The translations under genes and the position numbers were made by a program. Under the pieces are notes generated by a model. That model ran no database searches and was not told where the DNA came from. It saw only the letters and a list, made by a program, of their open reading frames with translations. This document shows, piece after piece, positions 51,488-62,900 of a stretch of 64,000 bases of DNA. The stretch is from contig NZ_SKCJ01000001.1 in assembly GCF_005434975.1 (NCBI RefSeq), forward strand, positions 1,312,001-1,376,000, written 5' to 3'. The stretch is from Parerythrobacter lutipelagi (GTDB lineage: Bacteria > Pseudomonadota > Alphaproteobacteria > Sphingomonadales > Sphingomonadaceae). Each line of letters starts with the position of its first letter. The first letter of the stretch is position 1.

Positions 51488-53263
51488 ATGCCAACCGACC
51501 GGCGCCTCCGCCGCTTCGAGAAGCCAAATCTGCGCATTGCGATTGTGTGGGCAGCGCTTTCAGTGCTGTTCCTTATTCTGGGATACCAGCGGATCGTGGC
51601 GGGTGAATTTCCCGACCCGGACGACGCCTTGCGGCTGGTGCAGGTGCGCGATTTGATAGCCGGGCAGGGCTGGTTTGATCTCCACCAATACCGGATCGCC
51701 CCTCCTGACGGCACCTTGATGCACTGGTCACGCCTGGTCGATATTCCGCTGGCCGCACTGATCGTGCTCCTGTCTCCGATCTTCGGGCAAGCAGCCGCTG
51801 AAGTCATCGCTTCCGTGGCGGTTCCGCTGCTGACGCTCGGCGTAGTGCTCTTGGCAATCGGCCGCCTTGCTTGGCGGCTATTCGATATTCGCGTGGCGAC
51901 TTTTGCCTGCCTCGCGTGCGGGTTGCTCGGCCCGCTGGTGTTTCAGTTGCAACCCATGCGGATCGACCATCACGGCTGGCAGATCGCCTCGACCGCCTTG
52001 GCGCTATGGGCTCTCGCCGGTCGCAACGCGGTGCTGGGCGGGGCGCTGGCGGGTCTTGCACTTGCCGCAGGGGCAACGATTTCGCTCGAAATCCTGCCGG
52101 TTGCGGCTGCCTTCGGCGGCGTATTGCTGCTGCGGTGGATTCGCGACTATCACCAACGCTGGTGGCTGGTCGCCTTCATGCAGGCGTTCGCGCTGGGGCA
52201 GGTTGGCTTGTTCCTCCTGACTCGCGGCGTCACCGATCTGGCGCAACATTGCGATGCATTGTCGCCTGCACATCTCGGTTTTTTCGTCGTCACAGCGCTG
52301 GCCACAGGATTCATCGCTGTGCTTCCGCGTTTGCCGGCATTGGTGCTGCTTGGTTTCTTTTCAGCCGCCGCCCTGGCCGCAGCGGGCTTCTTCGCGGTGA
52401 GCTCACCCGACTGCCTGCAGACACCGTTCGGCGCGCTCGATCCGGTGGTGTATGATTTCTGGTATCGCAACATCGCTGAAGGCCGGCCGCTGTGGGAACA
52501 GGATCTTTTCGCCGCGCTCCCGGTCCTGTTCCAGCTGCTCGTCGGGCTCATCGCCACGCTGATGATCCGCGCCCGCTCGCGCGACTGGCTGGCTGGCTGG
52601 TGGAGCGATTATGCCGTGCTGCTGATAGCCATGATTGCGCTGTCAATTTTCGTCTGGCGCTCCGCCGCTTTCACAGCTGTGATCGCTACTGTTCCGCTGG
52701 GCTGGTTGATTGCGCAATGGCTCGACCGGCTGCGCAAGACAGAGAGCCTGCGGGACAAATTGGTATTGGCGTCGGGCATCTTCATTGTTCTGCTGCCGTC
52801 AGCCCCGCTGCGCGCCGTGCAGTCCGTATTGCCGCGCACTGAAATGCCCGTACCCGTTCGGCAGTCGCAATGTGATGTGACAACTCAGACAGCCAAGCTG
52901 GCAGGTTTGCCAAAGGGAGTCATTTTCGCGCCGTTCGACATTGGCCCTGCCATCCTGCTCGAAAGCCGGCATGCAGTCGTCGCGACCAGTCACCACCGTG
53001 CGCAGAATGCCATGCGCGACGTGATCCTTGCCTTTACAGCGCCCTCTGCCGAAGCCCGCCAGATCGTCACCGATCATGGCGCAGATTATGTCGTGCTGTG
53101 CACCGATCTCGCCGAGCCGCGCATTCTTGCTGCCGCCAATTCTGACGGCCTGATGGCGCAGTTGATGCAAGGGAAGCCGCCGGAATGGCTCGTTCCGGTC
53201 GATATGGACGGCCCTGAAAGTTTCAGGGTGTGGCGGTTGAGTCCAGTGCCTAAGCCGGAATGA
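51488..53263 (+). CDS. GT-C-like polytopic membrane glycosyltransferase (putative)
   Basis: A 591-residue protein with about 12 membrane helices. The first periplasmic loop has 'DPDDALRLVQVRDLIAGQGWF' and 'LMHWSRLVD', i.e. the D-D acidic loop and 'H.S' seen in GT-C/ArnT/STT3-like enzymes that use polyprenyl-phosphate sugars. A small soluble domain ends the protein. It is the last gene of the glycan unit. Its 3' end overlaps the convergent msrB gene by 14 bases. Confidence 0.75.
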   Translation: MPTDRRLRRFEKPNLRIAIVWAALSVLFLILGYQRIVAGEFPDPDDALRLVQVRDLIAGQGWFDLHQYRIAPPDGTLMHWSRLVDIPLAALIVLLSPIFGQAAAEVIASVAVPLLTLGVVLLAIGRLAWRLFDIRVATFACLACGLLGPLVFQLQPMRIDHHGWQIASTALALWALAGRNAVLGGALAGLALAAGATISLEILPVAAAFGGVLLLRWIRDYHQRWWLVAFMQAFALGQVGLFLLTRGVTDLAQHCDALSPAHLGFFVVTALATGFIAVLPRLPALVLLGFFSAAALAAAGFFAVSSPDCLQTPFGALDPVVYDFWYRNIAEGRPLWEQDLFAALPVLFQLLVGLIATLMIRARSRDWLAGWWSDYAVLLIAMIALSIFVWRSAAFTAVIATVPLGWLIAQWLDRLRKTESLRDKLVLASGIFIVLLPSAPLRAVQSVLPRTEMPVPVRQSQCDVTTQTAKLAGLPKGVIFAPFDIGPAILLESRHAVVATSHHRAQNAMRDVILAFTAPSAEARQIVTDHGADYVVLCTDLAEPRILAAANSDGLMAQLMQGKPPEWLVPVDMDGPESFRVWRLSPVPKPE

Positions 53264-53747
53264 AGTCCATCGCCGCACCGTTCATGCAATAGCGTTTGCC
53301 GGTGGGGCGAGGGCCGTCGTTGAACACGTGGCCGAGATGCCCGCCGCAGTCTGCGCACAGCACTTCCGTCCGCGGATATCCCAGCTTGTAATCGGTGTCG
53401 GTCGCGATCCCGCTGGCTAGTGGTTTCCAGAAGCTGGGCCAGCCGGTGCCGCTTTCGAACTTGGTGCTCGATGAGTAGAGCCGGTTTTGGCAGCCAGCGC
53501 AGACATATGTGCCCGTGCGCTTTTCCTTGTTGAGCGGCGAACTGTAAGGCCGCTCGGTCCCGGCCTGGCGCAGAATACGGTACTCGGCGCCCGTCAGACG
53601 GCGCTTCCATTCTGCATCGCTACGCGAAACCGGCCAGCTTTTCGCTTCGGCAGGCGAACTGCCGCACGCGGCAAGAACCGGCAGTGCGCAGCCAGCACCA
53701 AGCCAGCCCAGAATGGAACGGCGGTCTTGCGGGTTGAAATGGCTCAT
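53250..53747 (-). CDS. msrB: peptide-methionine (R)-S-oxide reductase, lipoprotein form
   Basis: A 165-residue MsrB for methionine-R-sulfoxide. The N-terminal signal has an Arg pair and lipobox 'VLAAC' (Cys28). Zinc cysteines are C83/C86 and C131/C134, and the catalytic Cys154 is in 'RYCMNG', where the usual Ser after Asn is Gly. It complements the lipoprotein MsrA at 32340. It is convergent with, and overlaps, the GT-C-like gene. Confidence 0.95.
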   Translation of the reverse strand: MSHFNPQDRRSILGWLGAGCALPVLAACGSSPAEAKSWPVSRSDAEWKRRLTGAEYRILRQAGTERPYSSPLNKEKRTGTYVCAGCQNRLYSSSTKFESGTGWPSFWKPLASGIATDTDYKLGYPRTEVLCADCGGHLGHVFNDGPRPTGKRYCMNGAAMDFIPA

Positions 53748-53823
53748 GATCGGGTCCTTTCGCGCTGCGCTTCTCTACCCGTATATACGGATGCGCGGCG
53801 CAAAAGGTTTCACTCAGGCCAGA

Positions 53824-55161
53824 TCAGAACTCGGTGACTTCGACCTCGAGTTTGCGGAAGCCATGGACAAAATTCGCCCGCACTCTTTCTATGTCGCCCG
53901 CGACATGCACGCGCATCCGGCGCTTGTGCAGTTCCTCGAGCAAGACGCGCAGCTGCAATTCGGCTAGCCGCGCACCGACACACCGGTGAATCCCATAGCC
54001 GAAAGCGATGTGCCGCCGCGCATTCTCGCGCGTGATATCGAGCTTGTCGGGATTCTCGAAGACCTCTTCGTCCCGATTGGCCGAGAGATACCACAGGACG
54101 ACCTTGTCGCCTTTCTTGATCTGCTGGCCGAAAACCTCTGTGTCTTCCGTGCAGGTGCGGCGCATATGGGCCAGCGGGGTCTGCATGCGCAGGATTTCCT
54201 GCACAGCATTGGGAATGAGCTCGGGCTGCTGTTCGAACAGCTTGCGCTGGTCGGGGTTCTTGTCGAGTTGGTAGATGATCCCGCTCATCGAATTGCGCGT
54301 GGTGTCGTTGCCGCCAACGATCAGCAGCACCAGATTGCCCATGAATTCCTCTGGCCGCATCTGGTTCATCGCTTCCGAGTGAAGCATCATGGAGATGAGA
54401 TCGTCACCCGGCTCCTTGTCGTGCGTCCGCTCGACCCACAGCGACTGGAAATAGGCGCCCATTTCGTGGAGAAAGCTCCAGCGCATCTCATCGAGTTCGC
54501 GCACGGTCGCAAGCTCGGTATCGCCCGACCAGTCGGACCAGAATGTCAACAGATGGCGGTCTTCCCAGGGGAAGCCGAACAGCAGGGCCAGCATCCCGGT
54601 GGTCAGTTCGATCGAGACCTTGTCGACCCAGTCGAACACTTCGCCGCGCGGCAGGCTGTCGAGCAATTCGCCGGTGCGCTGGCGAATGTCGCCTTCCATT
54701 TCCTTCATGCCGCTCGGTGTGAACTTGGGCGCGACCGTGCGGCGCTGACCGGTGTGCTGCGGCCGGTCCATGGCGATGAACATCGGTAGCTCGCGCCGGT
54801 CGACACCGCTTTCCGCAAGTTCTTCTTCCGTCAGGCGATTGAGGATTGTGATCCCGCCATATTCCCAGCTGGACGAGAATGTCTCTGGCAGGGCTTCGAT
54901 GTGCTGGATCGCCTTGTGTCCGACAACCGCCCAATAGGGGCCGAACGGGCTTTCCGGAATGTAATGGAGTGGGCCAGCCTGGCGCATTTCCCGGAAGATG
55001 GGATGCCACGTGTTGTCCGCATAGATATCGCTTCGGCTCACATCCCACTTGTGTGGATGGTCCAGCCGCTGCTCGGGATGCTCTTCAAAATGCTTTTTGA
55101 GCGCGTCGTAAGCACTCGGTTCGCTGCGGCATTCCGGGCGTTGCGGGGCGATCGTGGCCAT
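53824..55161 (-). CDS. cytochrome P450, CYP153-like
   Basis: A 445-residue bacterial P450. The heme-binding motif FGYGIHRCVG has Cys394 as ligand; the I-helix has 'VGGNDTTRN' (282-290); EILR is at 322-325. Overall pattern ('LIVGGNDTTRNSMSG', 'HIAFGYGIHRCVGARLAELQ') fits the CYP153 group of alkane and fatty-acid omega-hydroxylases. ATG at 55161 behind AAGGAGAGAG. No ferredoxin gene is adjacent; a ferredoxin reductase is at 58644-59870 on the same strand. Confidence 0.88.
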   Translation of the reverse strand: MATIAPQRPECRSEPSAYDALKKHFEEHPEQRLDHPHKWDVSRSDIYADNTWHPIFREMRQAGPLHYIPESPFGPYWAVVGHKAIQHIEALPETFSSSWEYGGITILNRLTEEELAESGVDRRELPMFIAMDRPQHTGQRRTVAPKFTPSGMKEMEGDIRQRTGELLDSLPRGEVFDWVDKVSIELTTGMLALLFGFPWEDRHLLTFWSDWSGDTELATVRELDEMRWSFLHEMGAYFQSLWVERTHDKEPGDDLISMMLHSEAMNQMRPEEFMGNLVLLIVGGNDTTRNSMSGIIYQLDKNPDQRKLFEQQPELIPNAVQEILRMQTPLAHMRRTCTEDTEVFGQQIKKGDKVVLWYLSANRDEEVFENPDKLDITRENARRHIAFGYGIHRCVGARLAELQLRVLLEELHKRRMRVHVAGDIERVRANFVHGFRKLEVEVTEF

Positions 55162-55296
55162 ACTTTCTCTCTCCTTGGTCGCTCCCGCTTGTGCCAGGGA
55201 GTCGACGGGCAACATCCTGCCCTTACTTACCACAATGTCAATAGTGGGTTGCTATTTGCGACTGATCTTTGCGTCGGGGCGAAAGGATGATGCGTC

Positions 55297-56529
55297 TCAG
55301 GCGTCCGCGGCGGCTTTGCGCCTCAACAGGCCGCGCCTCTTCTTTGCGCCGCGCGGCCCCGATTGCATGACCTTGCGGCGGAACAGAGATGCGCCTGCAC
55401 GGACGAAAATCGAAACCCACAGCACTTGCCAGCCAAGTGCGGCGGCATGCCACCAGAGCGTGCTCTCCTGCGCTGCCCTGGCCACCATCGCGAAGGGCGA
55501 GCTAAGAGGGAAGATAACCGCGAACAGTTCAACCGGTGAACCAATGTCCCGCATGGCGAAAGTGACGAGAAAGAATACCACCAGTTGCAGAATGGTGGCC
55601 GGCATGGACATTGTCTGCACATCGCGCACGGTGGGCGCCAGCGAGCCGACTGCAAGAAAGATCGATCCGATCAGCAAATAGGCCATAGAGAAATAGATCA
55701 GGAAGAGGGCGACGAAGAGCGGCCAGCCAACGCCCGGCTCAGGCATCGGCGGGAGCGATTCACCACCAGCCAGCAATATCGTCCCGATCACGCTGCCCCA
55801 GACCGTAATCCCGACAAAGCTGATGCCCAGCATCGCAAACAGCTTGCCGAGGAACACGGCGTCCATCGGAATGGCGGCGGCCAGCACTTCGATAATCTTG
55901 TTGCCCTTCTCCTCCACCAGATTGGAAAGCACCATGCCGGCCAACAGCATCGTCAGCAGGAACAGCAGAGTAATGGAAGCTGTTGCCACGGAGGCTTTGT
56001 TGCTGCGTTGGCTCGCGACGCTGCTGACTGTAGGGTCTAGCGCAACCTCCGGATAGACCGCGCCATTGTCAGCGAGCGCCCGTGCTGCGATCAGCGCAAC
56101 TTCTCCGCGCCAGTTCTCGATCCGCTCATCCGGTCCTGTGAGCTTTGGTGCGTTGAGCGACCCTGTCAGGACAGCGGCGATGTTGCTCTCGCTGCCGCTG
56201 AGCAGCTCTTCGGTAGGGGTGGTGAAAAAGTCTGGTCCGGTCACGAGATCCGGCAACCGGGTCAGCTCAGCCAGTTCTGCATGGGCCGCGATAAAGGCTT
56301 CGCTGTCGGGTCCGCTCATGGCGACCGCCAGTTTGGGCGGATCGGCATTCTCAACCGATGCAGCGCCAAGCATACCGCCCGCGCCGATCATGCCGATGAA
56401 GAACAGCGGGCCGAGTAGGAAAAAGAAGAAAGCCTTGCTGAACAAGACGGCGGTGAAATCCCGCCGCGCGACAACGAAAGCCGCCTGCCAGATGGAAAGG
56501 CGTGATTTTGCGCCGGCCGTCACCGTCAT
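55297..56529 (-). CDS. ABC transporter permease (NatB-like)
   Basis: A 410-residue ABC-2 type permease with an N-terminal helix, a long extracytoplasmic region (about 60-175) and five or six C-terminal helices. Layout and the 'LVEEKGNKIIEVLAA' motif match NatB/YhaP-like exporters of sodium or small compounds. It overlaps the ATPase gene by ATGA and thus forms a two-gene export system. Substrate unknown. Confidence 0.88.
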   Translation of the reverse strand: MTVTAGAKSRLSIWQAAFVVARRDFTAVLFSKAFFFFLLGPLFFIGMIGAGGMLGAASVENADPPKLAVAMSGPDSEAFIAAHAELAELTRLPDLVTGPDFFTTPTEELLSGSESNIAAVLTGSLNAPKLTGPDERIENWRGEVALIAARALADNGAVYPEVALDPTVSSVASQRSNKASVATASITLLFLLTMLLAGMVLSNLVEEKGNKIIEVLAAAIPMDAVFLGKLFAMLGISFVGITVWGSVIGTILLAGGESLPPMPEPGVGWPLFVALFLIYFSMAYLLIGSIFLAVGSLAPTVRDVQTMSMPATILQLVVFFLVTFAMRDIGSPVELFAVIFPLSSPFAMVARAAQESTLWWHAAALGWQVLWVSIFVRAGASLFRRKVMQSGPRGAKKRRGLLRRKAAADA

Positions 56530-57539
56530 TGTCCGTCCTCCATCGTTCCGTCTTCCAGCGCGCGCGCTGCGGCTTCACCTGCAATGTGGACAAACGCATC
56601 GTGCAGTCCGGCACGTTCGATCGACAGTGTCTGGATGCCGGCCTTCCCTTCGATCAACACCTTGAGCAGGCTTTCGATACCGGTTTCCGGCAGCGGGAAA
56701 TGAAAGAAGTCGCCTTCGCGCCGTGCATCTTCAGGTAATGCCTTGAGCCAAGCGCCTTCGCGCGAACGCGTTTCCAGCCGGACTTGTGCTGGGATGCGGT
56801 CCCGCGCTGCTTCGACAGACCCGGCATAGGGCACTTTGCCCCCGGCGATGATTGCCACGCCTTCGCACAATCGTTCGGCGTGATGGATCACGTGGGTCGA
56901 AAAAATCACCGTGGTGCCGGCGTCTGCGAGATCGCGGATCATGCGTTCTAGCTTGCCCTGGTTGATCGCGTCGAGACCGCTGAACGGTTCGTCGAGTACA
57001 ACCAGTTTTGGGCGGTGCACCAGCGTACCGAGCAATTGCACAGTCTGTGCCTGCCCCTTGGACATCTGACGGATTTGACGCTCGATGGCGAATTCCATGC
57101 CGTGGTTGATCAACAGCTCGCGCCCGCGTTCGCGCCCTTCGGCGAGCGTCAATCCGCGCAATGCGCCCATGAATGCAATCGCTTCGACGCCTTTCATGGC
57201 CGGATACAGCCCGCGCTCCTCCGGCAGGTAACCGATCAATTGAGCAATTTCGTGCGGATTGTCCTGGCCGAAGACGCGGCGCACGCCTTCATCCGGGTCG
57301 ATTATCCCGAGCAACATCCGCAGCGTGGTTGTCTTGCCCGCACCGTTGGGACCGAGAATGCCATAGATCGCGCCCTGCCGGACCGAGATATCGACTCCGT
57401 CGACCGCCAGCGTTCCGCTGAATCGCTTGACCAGCCCGCGCGCTTCGATTGCGAGCGGCTCGGTCGGGTCGCGATTGGGTACTGCGTTCTCTTGCGCAGC
57501 ATTGTTTTGCGAGGGGCTTTGGCTTAGCGGCATGTCCAT
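56526..57539 (-). CDS. ABC transporter ATP-binding protein (NatA-like)
   Basis: A 337-residue ATPase. Walker A GPNGAGKTTT, signature 'MSKGQAQTVQLLG' (unusual for LSGGQ) and Walker B 'LVVLDEPFSGLD' are all present. Residues 1-26 are a polar extension before the domain; residues 240-337 a C-terminal domain like NatA. First gene of the exporter pair. Divergent from queG across a 44-base gap. Confidence 0.92.
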   Translation of the reverse strand: MDMPLSQSPSQNNAAQENAVPNRDPTEPLAIEARGLVKRFSGTLAVDGVDISVRQGAIYGILGPNGAGKTTTLRMLLGIIDPDEGVRRVFGQDNPHEIAQLIGYLPEERGLYPAMKGVEAIAFMGALRGLTLAEGRERGRELLINHGMEFAIERQIRQMSKGQAQTVQLLGTLVHRPKLVVLDEPFSGLDAINQGKLERMIRDLADAGTTVIFSTHVIHHAERLCEGVAIIAGGKVPYAGSVEAARDRIPAQVRLETRSREGAWLKALPEDARREGDFFHFPLPETGIESLLKVLIEGKAGIQTLSIERAGLHDAFVHIAGEAAARALEDGTMEDGQ

Positions 57540-57583
57540 GCCTGCCGGTTAACCTTGGCATGTGAACGGGAGCAACCCCAAGC

Positions 57584-58660
57584 TTGGTTAATTTGTCGCT
57601 CATCGATGCGCTTAAGCAGGATTTGAAGGCCGAAGCCGCCCGGTTGGGCTTCGCTTCGATCGGCTTTGCTCCTGCCGCCGATGATCCGCAGCGCGCGGAA
57701 CGCCTGACGCAATGGCTGGAAGCCGGGCACCATGGTTCGATGCAATGGATGGAGGACCGCGCCGACGTGCGGCAGGGTCCGCAATCGATGTGGCCAGAGG
57801 CGCAGAGCGTGATCGCGCTGGGAATGAGCTACGCGCCGGAACACGATCCGCTGGCGCTTGAAGCGGAGCCGGAGAAAGCGCGCATCTCCGTTTATGCGCA
57901 AGGCCGTGATTATCATGATACGGTCAAGAAAGCGCTCAAAGCGCTTGCTCGCTGGCTGGTGGCGGAGGCTGGCAAGCGTGGGCTGGAAGAGCCCGCGTTG
58001 AAAGTTTTCGTCGACACCGCGCCGGTAATGGAAAAACCCCTCGGTGAGGCGGCGGGGCTCGGCTGGCAGGGCAAGCACTCGAACCTTGTCAGCCGCGATC
58101 ATGGCAGCTGGTTGTTCCTGGGGGCGATATACACCACGCTCACATTCAAGCCTGACGAGCCCCATGAAGATCGATGCGGGTCGTGCACCGCGTGCCAGAC
58201 CGCTTGCCCGACCGATGCCTTTCCGCAGCCCTATGTGGTCGATGCACGGCGATGTATTTCGTACCTGACCATCGAGCACAAGGGCCCGATCCCGGAGGAA
58301 TTTCGCGCGCCGATGGGTAACCGCATCTACGGTTGCGACGATTGTCTGGCGGTATGCCCATGGAACAAATTTGCCGAGACAGCCGCGCGCCACAAGGCGT
58401 TCGCACCGCGCGAAGACCTGGTCGCGCCCGACATTGCCGATCTCCTGACGCTCGACGATGCCGGCTTTCGGCAAAAATTCTCCGGTTCTCCGATCAAGCG
58501 GATCGGCCGCGACCGGTTCGTGCGCAACTGTCTGATTGCTGCTGGAAACAGCGATGCGCCGGAATTGCTCCCATCGGTGACACAGTTATGCGACGATCCC
58601 GACCCGGTTGTGGCGGAAGCTGCCCGGTGGGCACGCCGCAGGCTTACAACAGCTCTTTGA
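57584..58660 (+). CDS. queG: epoxyqueuosine reductase
   Basis: A 358-residue cobalamin/iron-sulfur enzyme for the last step of queuosine tRNA modification. '[20 protein letters not shown]' is the family hallmark, followed by two 4Fe-4S cysteine sets ([12 protein letters not shown] and [13 protein letters not shown]) and HEAT-like C-terminal helices. TTG start at 57584 was forced by an upstream TGA. Its end overlaps the convergent reductase by 17 bases. Confidence 0.95.
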   Translation: MVNLSLIDALKQDLKAEAARLGFASIGFAPAADDPQRAERLTQWLEAGHHGSMQWMEDRADVRQGPQSMWPEAQSVIALGMSYAPEHDPLALEAEPEKARISVYAQGRDYHDTVKKALKALARWLVAEAGKRGLEEPALKVFVDTAPVMEKPLGEAAGLGWQGKHSNLVSRDHGSWLFLGAIYTTLTFKPDEPHEDRCGSCTACQTACPTDAFPQPYVVDARRCISYLTIEHKGPIPEEFRAPMGNRIYGCDDCLAVCPWNKFAETAARHKAFAPREDLVAPDIADLLTLDDAGFRQKFSGSPIKRIGRDRFVRNCLIAAGNSDAPELLPSVTQLCDDPDPVVAEAARWARRRLTTAL

Positions 58661-59870
58661 GCGGTATCTCGGGATTGGCCAGGGCTTCGCGGTCGGGTGC
58701 CATCCTGGCTTCGACCAACTTGCGGCCCTGCACATAGTCCTTAGTGCTGTTGACACAGTCGAGCGCGATCACCCGCCCTTCCTTCAGGTAGATCACTGAA
58801 AATTTCCGCTCTGCCGGATCGCCGCGCAAGACGGTTTCGTCGTGATCGATGGAAAGTCCGGCGGTCTGAAGTCTGAGATCATACTGGTTCGACCAGAACC
58901 AGGGAAACGCGCGATAGGGCTGCTTGTCGCCGCAGATTGCCTTGGCAGCGGTGGCAGCCATATCGTGGGCGTTCTGAACCGACTCGACGCGAATGATCGC
59001 ACCATCGGCCCAATCATTGGCATGCGCTGCGCAGTCGCCAATGGCATAGATATCATCGAGCACGGTGCGGCAATACTGGTCGACATCCACCCCGTTCGAG
59101 CCGCTTGCTCCGGCAGCGATAAGCGGGCCGACCGACGGAATGATGCCTATGCCGACAACCACCATTTCGGCCTCGATCGCAGTGCCATCGGCCAGGACCA
59201 CGCGTTCAACCTTGCCATCGTCGCCCTCAAGGCGTTCGACCTGGGCCTCAAGACGAACATCTACCCCCTGCCGCCGGTGCTCGTCCAGATAGAACTGCGA
59301 AAGCTCGGGACCGGCCACGCGCGCAAGCAACCGCGGCAAAGCTTCCACCAGAACGACTTCACGCCCGAGTTTGCGCAGCACAGCCGCCGCTTCAAGCCCG
59401 ATATAGCCCCCGCCGACCACGACGATTTTCTGCACGCCGCCGTCGAGCTCGGCCTGTATCCGGTCGACGTCGGAGCGTGTCCGCACGGTATGGATTCCGC
59501 CGAGATCTGCACCGCTGCAGGAAAGCCGCCGCGCATCGCCACCGGTCGCCCAGATCAGCTTGCGATACGATATCTTGCTATCGTCACCCAGCGTCAGAAT
59601 GTGTCCCGCCGGGTCGATTTCGGCCACATTGGTCCCGGGCATCAGTGTGATGCCCTTGTCTGCCCAGAACTTTTCCGGGCGGATCTGGATGCGCTCAAAC
59701 GGCTTTTCGCCGGAGAGATATTCCTTCGACAGCGGCGGGCGCTCGTAAGGCAATTCGCGTTCACGGCCAATCAGCGCGATAGATCCGTCCAGGCCATTCT
59801 GCCTTAGCGCGATAGCTGCCTGTGCGCCGCCATGTCCCGCGCCCACGATGATGGTGTCGAAATGCTCCAT
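58644..59870 (-). CDS. FAD-dependent ferredoxin reductase
   Basis: A 408-residue NAD(P)H-dependent flavoprotein of the putidaredoxin/rubredoxin reductase type. '[19 protein letters not shown]' and '[21 protein letters not shown]' bind FAD and NAD(P)H, and 'VYAIGDCA'-like '[10 protein letters not shown]' is the second FAD motif. ATG at 59870 gives the family start. It could feed electrons to the CYP153-like P450 via a ferredoxin encoded elsewhere. Confidence 0.92.
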   Translation of the reverse strand: MEHFDTIIVGAGHGGAQAAIALRQNGLDGSIALIGRERELPYERPPLSKEYLSGEKPFERIQIRPEKFWADKGITLMPGTNVAEIDPAGHILTLGDDSKISYRKLIWATGGDARRLSCSGADLGGIHTVRTRSDVDRIQAELDGGVQKIVVVGGGYIGLEAAAVLRKLGREVVLVEALPRLLARVAGPELSQFYLDEHRRQGVDVRLEAQVERLEGDDGKVERVVLADGTAIEAEMVVVGIGIIPSVGPLIAAGASGSNGVDVDQYCRTVLDDIYAIGDCAAHANDWADGAIIRVESVQNAHDMAATAAKAICGDKQPYRAFPWFWSNQYDLRLQTAGLSIDHDETVLRGDPAERKFSVIYLKEGRVIALDCVNSTKDYVQGRKLVEARMAPDREALANPEIPLKELL

Positions 59871-59931
59871 ACGCGTGCGAATTGGCGCAAATTCGCTTGC
59901 GGTCAAGCGGTGCGCGGCAAAACGCCTGCCG

Positions 59932-62900
59932 TCAGCGCCCCAACAGGTTGCGTGCCTGGCTGGCAATCTGCGCCAGCATGGCGGGGGTGACCGGTGTGCT
60001 GGCCTGCGCACGACCGATCATCCCGCGGAACTGGCGGATTGCCGCGGTGTGCTCTTCCGCCCAGTTGGCAACGGCACCCAGCGGATCCTGTTTCGCGCCC
60101 TTGCGGCGTGATATCCGGCGCAGGTAATCCAGCCGCATCTGCTGGAAATCGCGCGACAGGCCGGCGACGAGCAATCGCTCCCACACGTCCGACGGGTTCA
60201 TCATGGCCGCAGTGCTTTGAGCCCAGTCGAGGCCCAGCCGATCGCCCAGGTCAGTGAATGCTGCGGTCAGTTTGCGCGCATCGATTTCCGCCAGCTTGGA
60301 TAGCCATGCGAGGCCGATTGCGCCGTCCAGATCGTACAGATTTGCCACTTTGGCGGCGAGCTTTTCCGGTGCGCCGGTCGCGGTCAGTTCAGCAATCAAC
60401 TGATCGGATTGCTGGCGCGAAGCCATGGTCAGCAATTCATCCGTACCGGTCGAAAGCTGCGTGACGCGTTTCGAAAGACCGGCAATCATCTCGCTTGGCA
60501 GCGTTACGCTGGCTCCGACCCGGATCAGGTCGGACATCTGGCTGCGCAGCGCGCCAGCAGTATGGCGGAACAGCAGCAGACGTGCCTCTTCCGGCATTTT
60601 CGCTTTTTCCAGTTCAGCCCATAACTCACTCACATTGAACAGCTTTTCTGCCGCAACGAAAGATGCGCAAATGTCTGCGAGCCCGACGCCCTCTTCTTCC
60701 GAAAGTTCGAATGGATGGATCAGTCCCATGCGATTGATGAATAGATTGGCAAGCGAGGTGGCAATGATCTCGCGGCGAAGCTGGTGCCCTTCGATCTCTC
60801 GCTTGAATGTCTTGCGCATGTCCGACGGGAAATAGCGGACCAGCAGATCGGTCAGGCTCGGGTCGTCGGGCAGTGCGGTCTTCTCGATCGCTTCCTGCAG
60901 GACCAGCTTGGTCGAGGACAGCAGCACCGCGAGTTCCGGCCGGGTCAGGCCATACCCTTCGCCAGCGCGGCGGGAGAGATGATCGCCCGAGGCAAGACCC
61001 TCTGTCTGGCGGTCGAGTGCACCGCGCTCTTCCAAAGTGTCGATCAAGTGCAGTTGCGCCGCCACGGCAGGGGCACCGCCGGCCTCGGCAATCGACAGGG
61101 CGAGCGCTTGCAGCCGATTATCTTCCAGCACCAGATGCGCGACCTCGTCGGTCATCGATTCGAGCAGCGCGATGCGCTTCTTCTCGGAAAGTTTGCCACC
61201 GCGTTTCGCCGCCGCGAGCGCAATCTTGATGTTCACTTCGTTGTCCGAGCAATTCACACCGGCAGCGTTGTCGATGAAATCGGTGTTGATCCGCCCGCCC
61301 GAACCGTTGGCGCTGAGCGCAAACTCAATCCGTCCAGCCTGCGTTATGCCGAGGTTTGCGCCTTCACCGATTACTTTTGCCCGCACGTCGCAGCCATTGA
61401 TGCGCAGCGCGTCGTTTGCGGGATCGCCGACCTGAACGTTGTTCTCGTTCGCAGCTTTGATGTAAGTGCCGATACCGCCGAACCAGATAAGATCGACCGG
61501 TGCCTTGAGGATCGCCGCAATCAGCGCATCAGGCTCTAGCTCCTTGTCTTCGATGGCGAGCATCTTGCGTACCGCTGCAGAGACCGGAATGCTCTTCATG
61601 GTGCGGGAGAAAACACCGCCGCCGCGCGAGATCAGCTTCGGGTCGTAATCTTCCCAGCTTGAACGTGGCAGCTCGAACACGCGCTTGCGCTCTTTCCAGC
61701 TGGCGGCCGGATCGGGATCCGGGTCCAGAAAGATATGCCGGTGGTCGAATGCGGCCTTCAGGCGGATCGCCTTCGACAGCAGCATCCCATTGCCGAAGAC
61801 GTCGCCCGACATGTCGCCACAGCCCACGACATCGACCGGATCGCTCTGCACGTCGACGCCCATTTCGAGGAAATGCCGCTGGACGCAGACCCATGCGCCC
61901 TTGGCGGTGATTCCCATCGCCTTGTGGTCGTATCCGTTGGAGCCACCGCTTGCGAATGCGTCGTCGAGCCAGAAATCGCGGGTCTGCGCAATGCCATTGG
62001 CGACATCTGAAAACCGCGCTGTGCCCTTGTCGGCTGCAACCACGAAGTAAGGATCCTCGCCATCGCGAATGACCACCTTATCGGGGTGCACGACCTGATC
62101 ACCGACATAATTGTCTGTAATCGACAGCAGCGTGCGGATGAACACTTCGTAGCTTGCCTGCCCTTCGGCGGCCCAACCGTCGCGGTCGATCGCCGGATTG
62201 GGCAATTGCTTGGGATAAAACCCGCCCTTCGCGCCGGTCGGGACAATCACCGCGTTCTTGACCCGCTGGGCCTTCATCAGGCCAAGGATTTCCGTGCGGA
62301 AGTCGTCGCGCCGGTCGGACCAGCGCAAGCCGCCGCGAGCAACCGGGCCAGCGCGCAGATGGATGCCCTCGACCCGCCGCGAATAGACAAATATTTCACG
62401 CCATGGGATTGGCTTGGGCAGGTTGGGGACGAGTTTCGAATCGATCTTGAACGCCAAAGCCTCGGTCGCCGCCGGGGCAAATGCATTCGTGCGCAGGATG
62501 GCCCCGATTACCGCATGGTACAGACGCAGAAGCCGGTCGTCATTGATTGCTGTGACTTTTGCCAGGCCGGTTTTCACCTGAGCATTCGCTGACTTGGCAG
62601 CGGCGTCCCGGTCGCCTTCGAAATCCGGATCGTGCAGCGCATGAAACAGGTCGATCAATGCCGCGGTCACGACCGGTGCCCGGCTCAGCGCATCGACCAC
62701 CGTATAGATTGTAAAACCCATGCCGGTCTGACGCAGGTACCGATAAAATGCGCGGAGCCACTCCGCTTCGGAAGCTGCCAGGCCGGTGCCGAGGACAAGC
62801 CGGTTGAACGGATCATTCTCGGCTTCATGGTTGAGAACTGCGGCAATTGCCCTCTCAATCACATCCGCTCGTTCAAGCAGGGCGTCGGCATCGTCACCCG

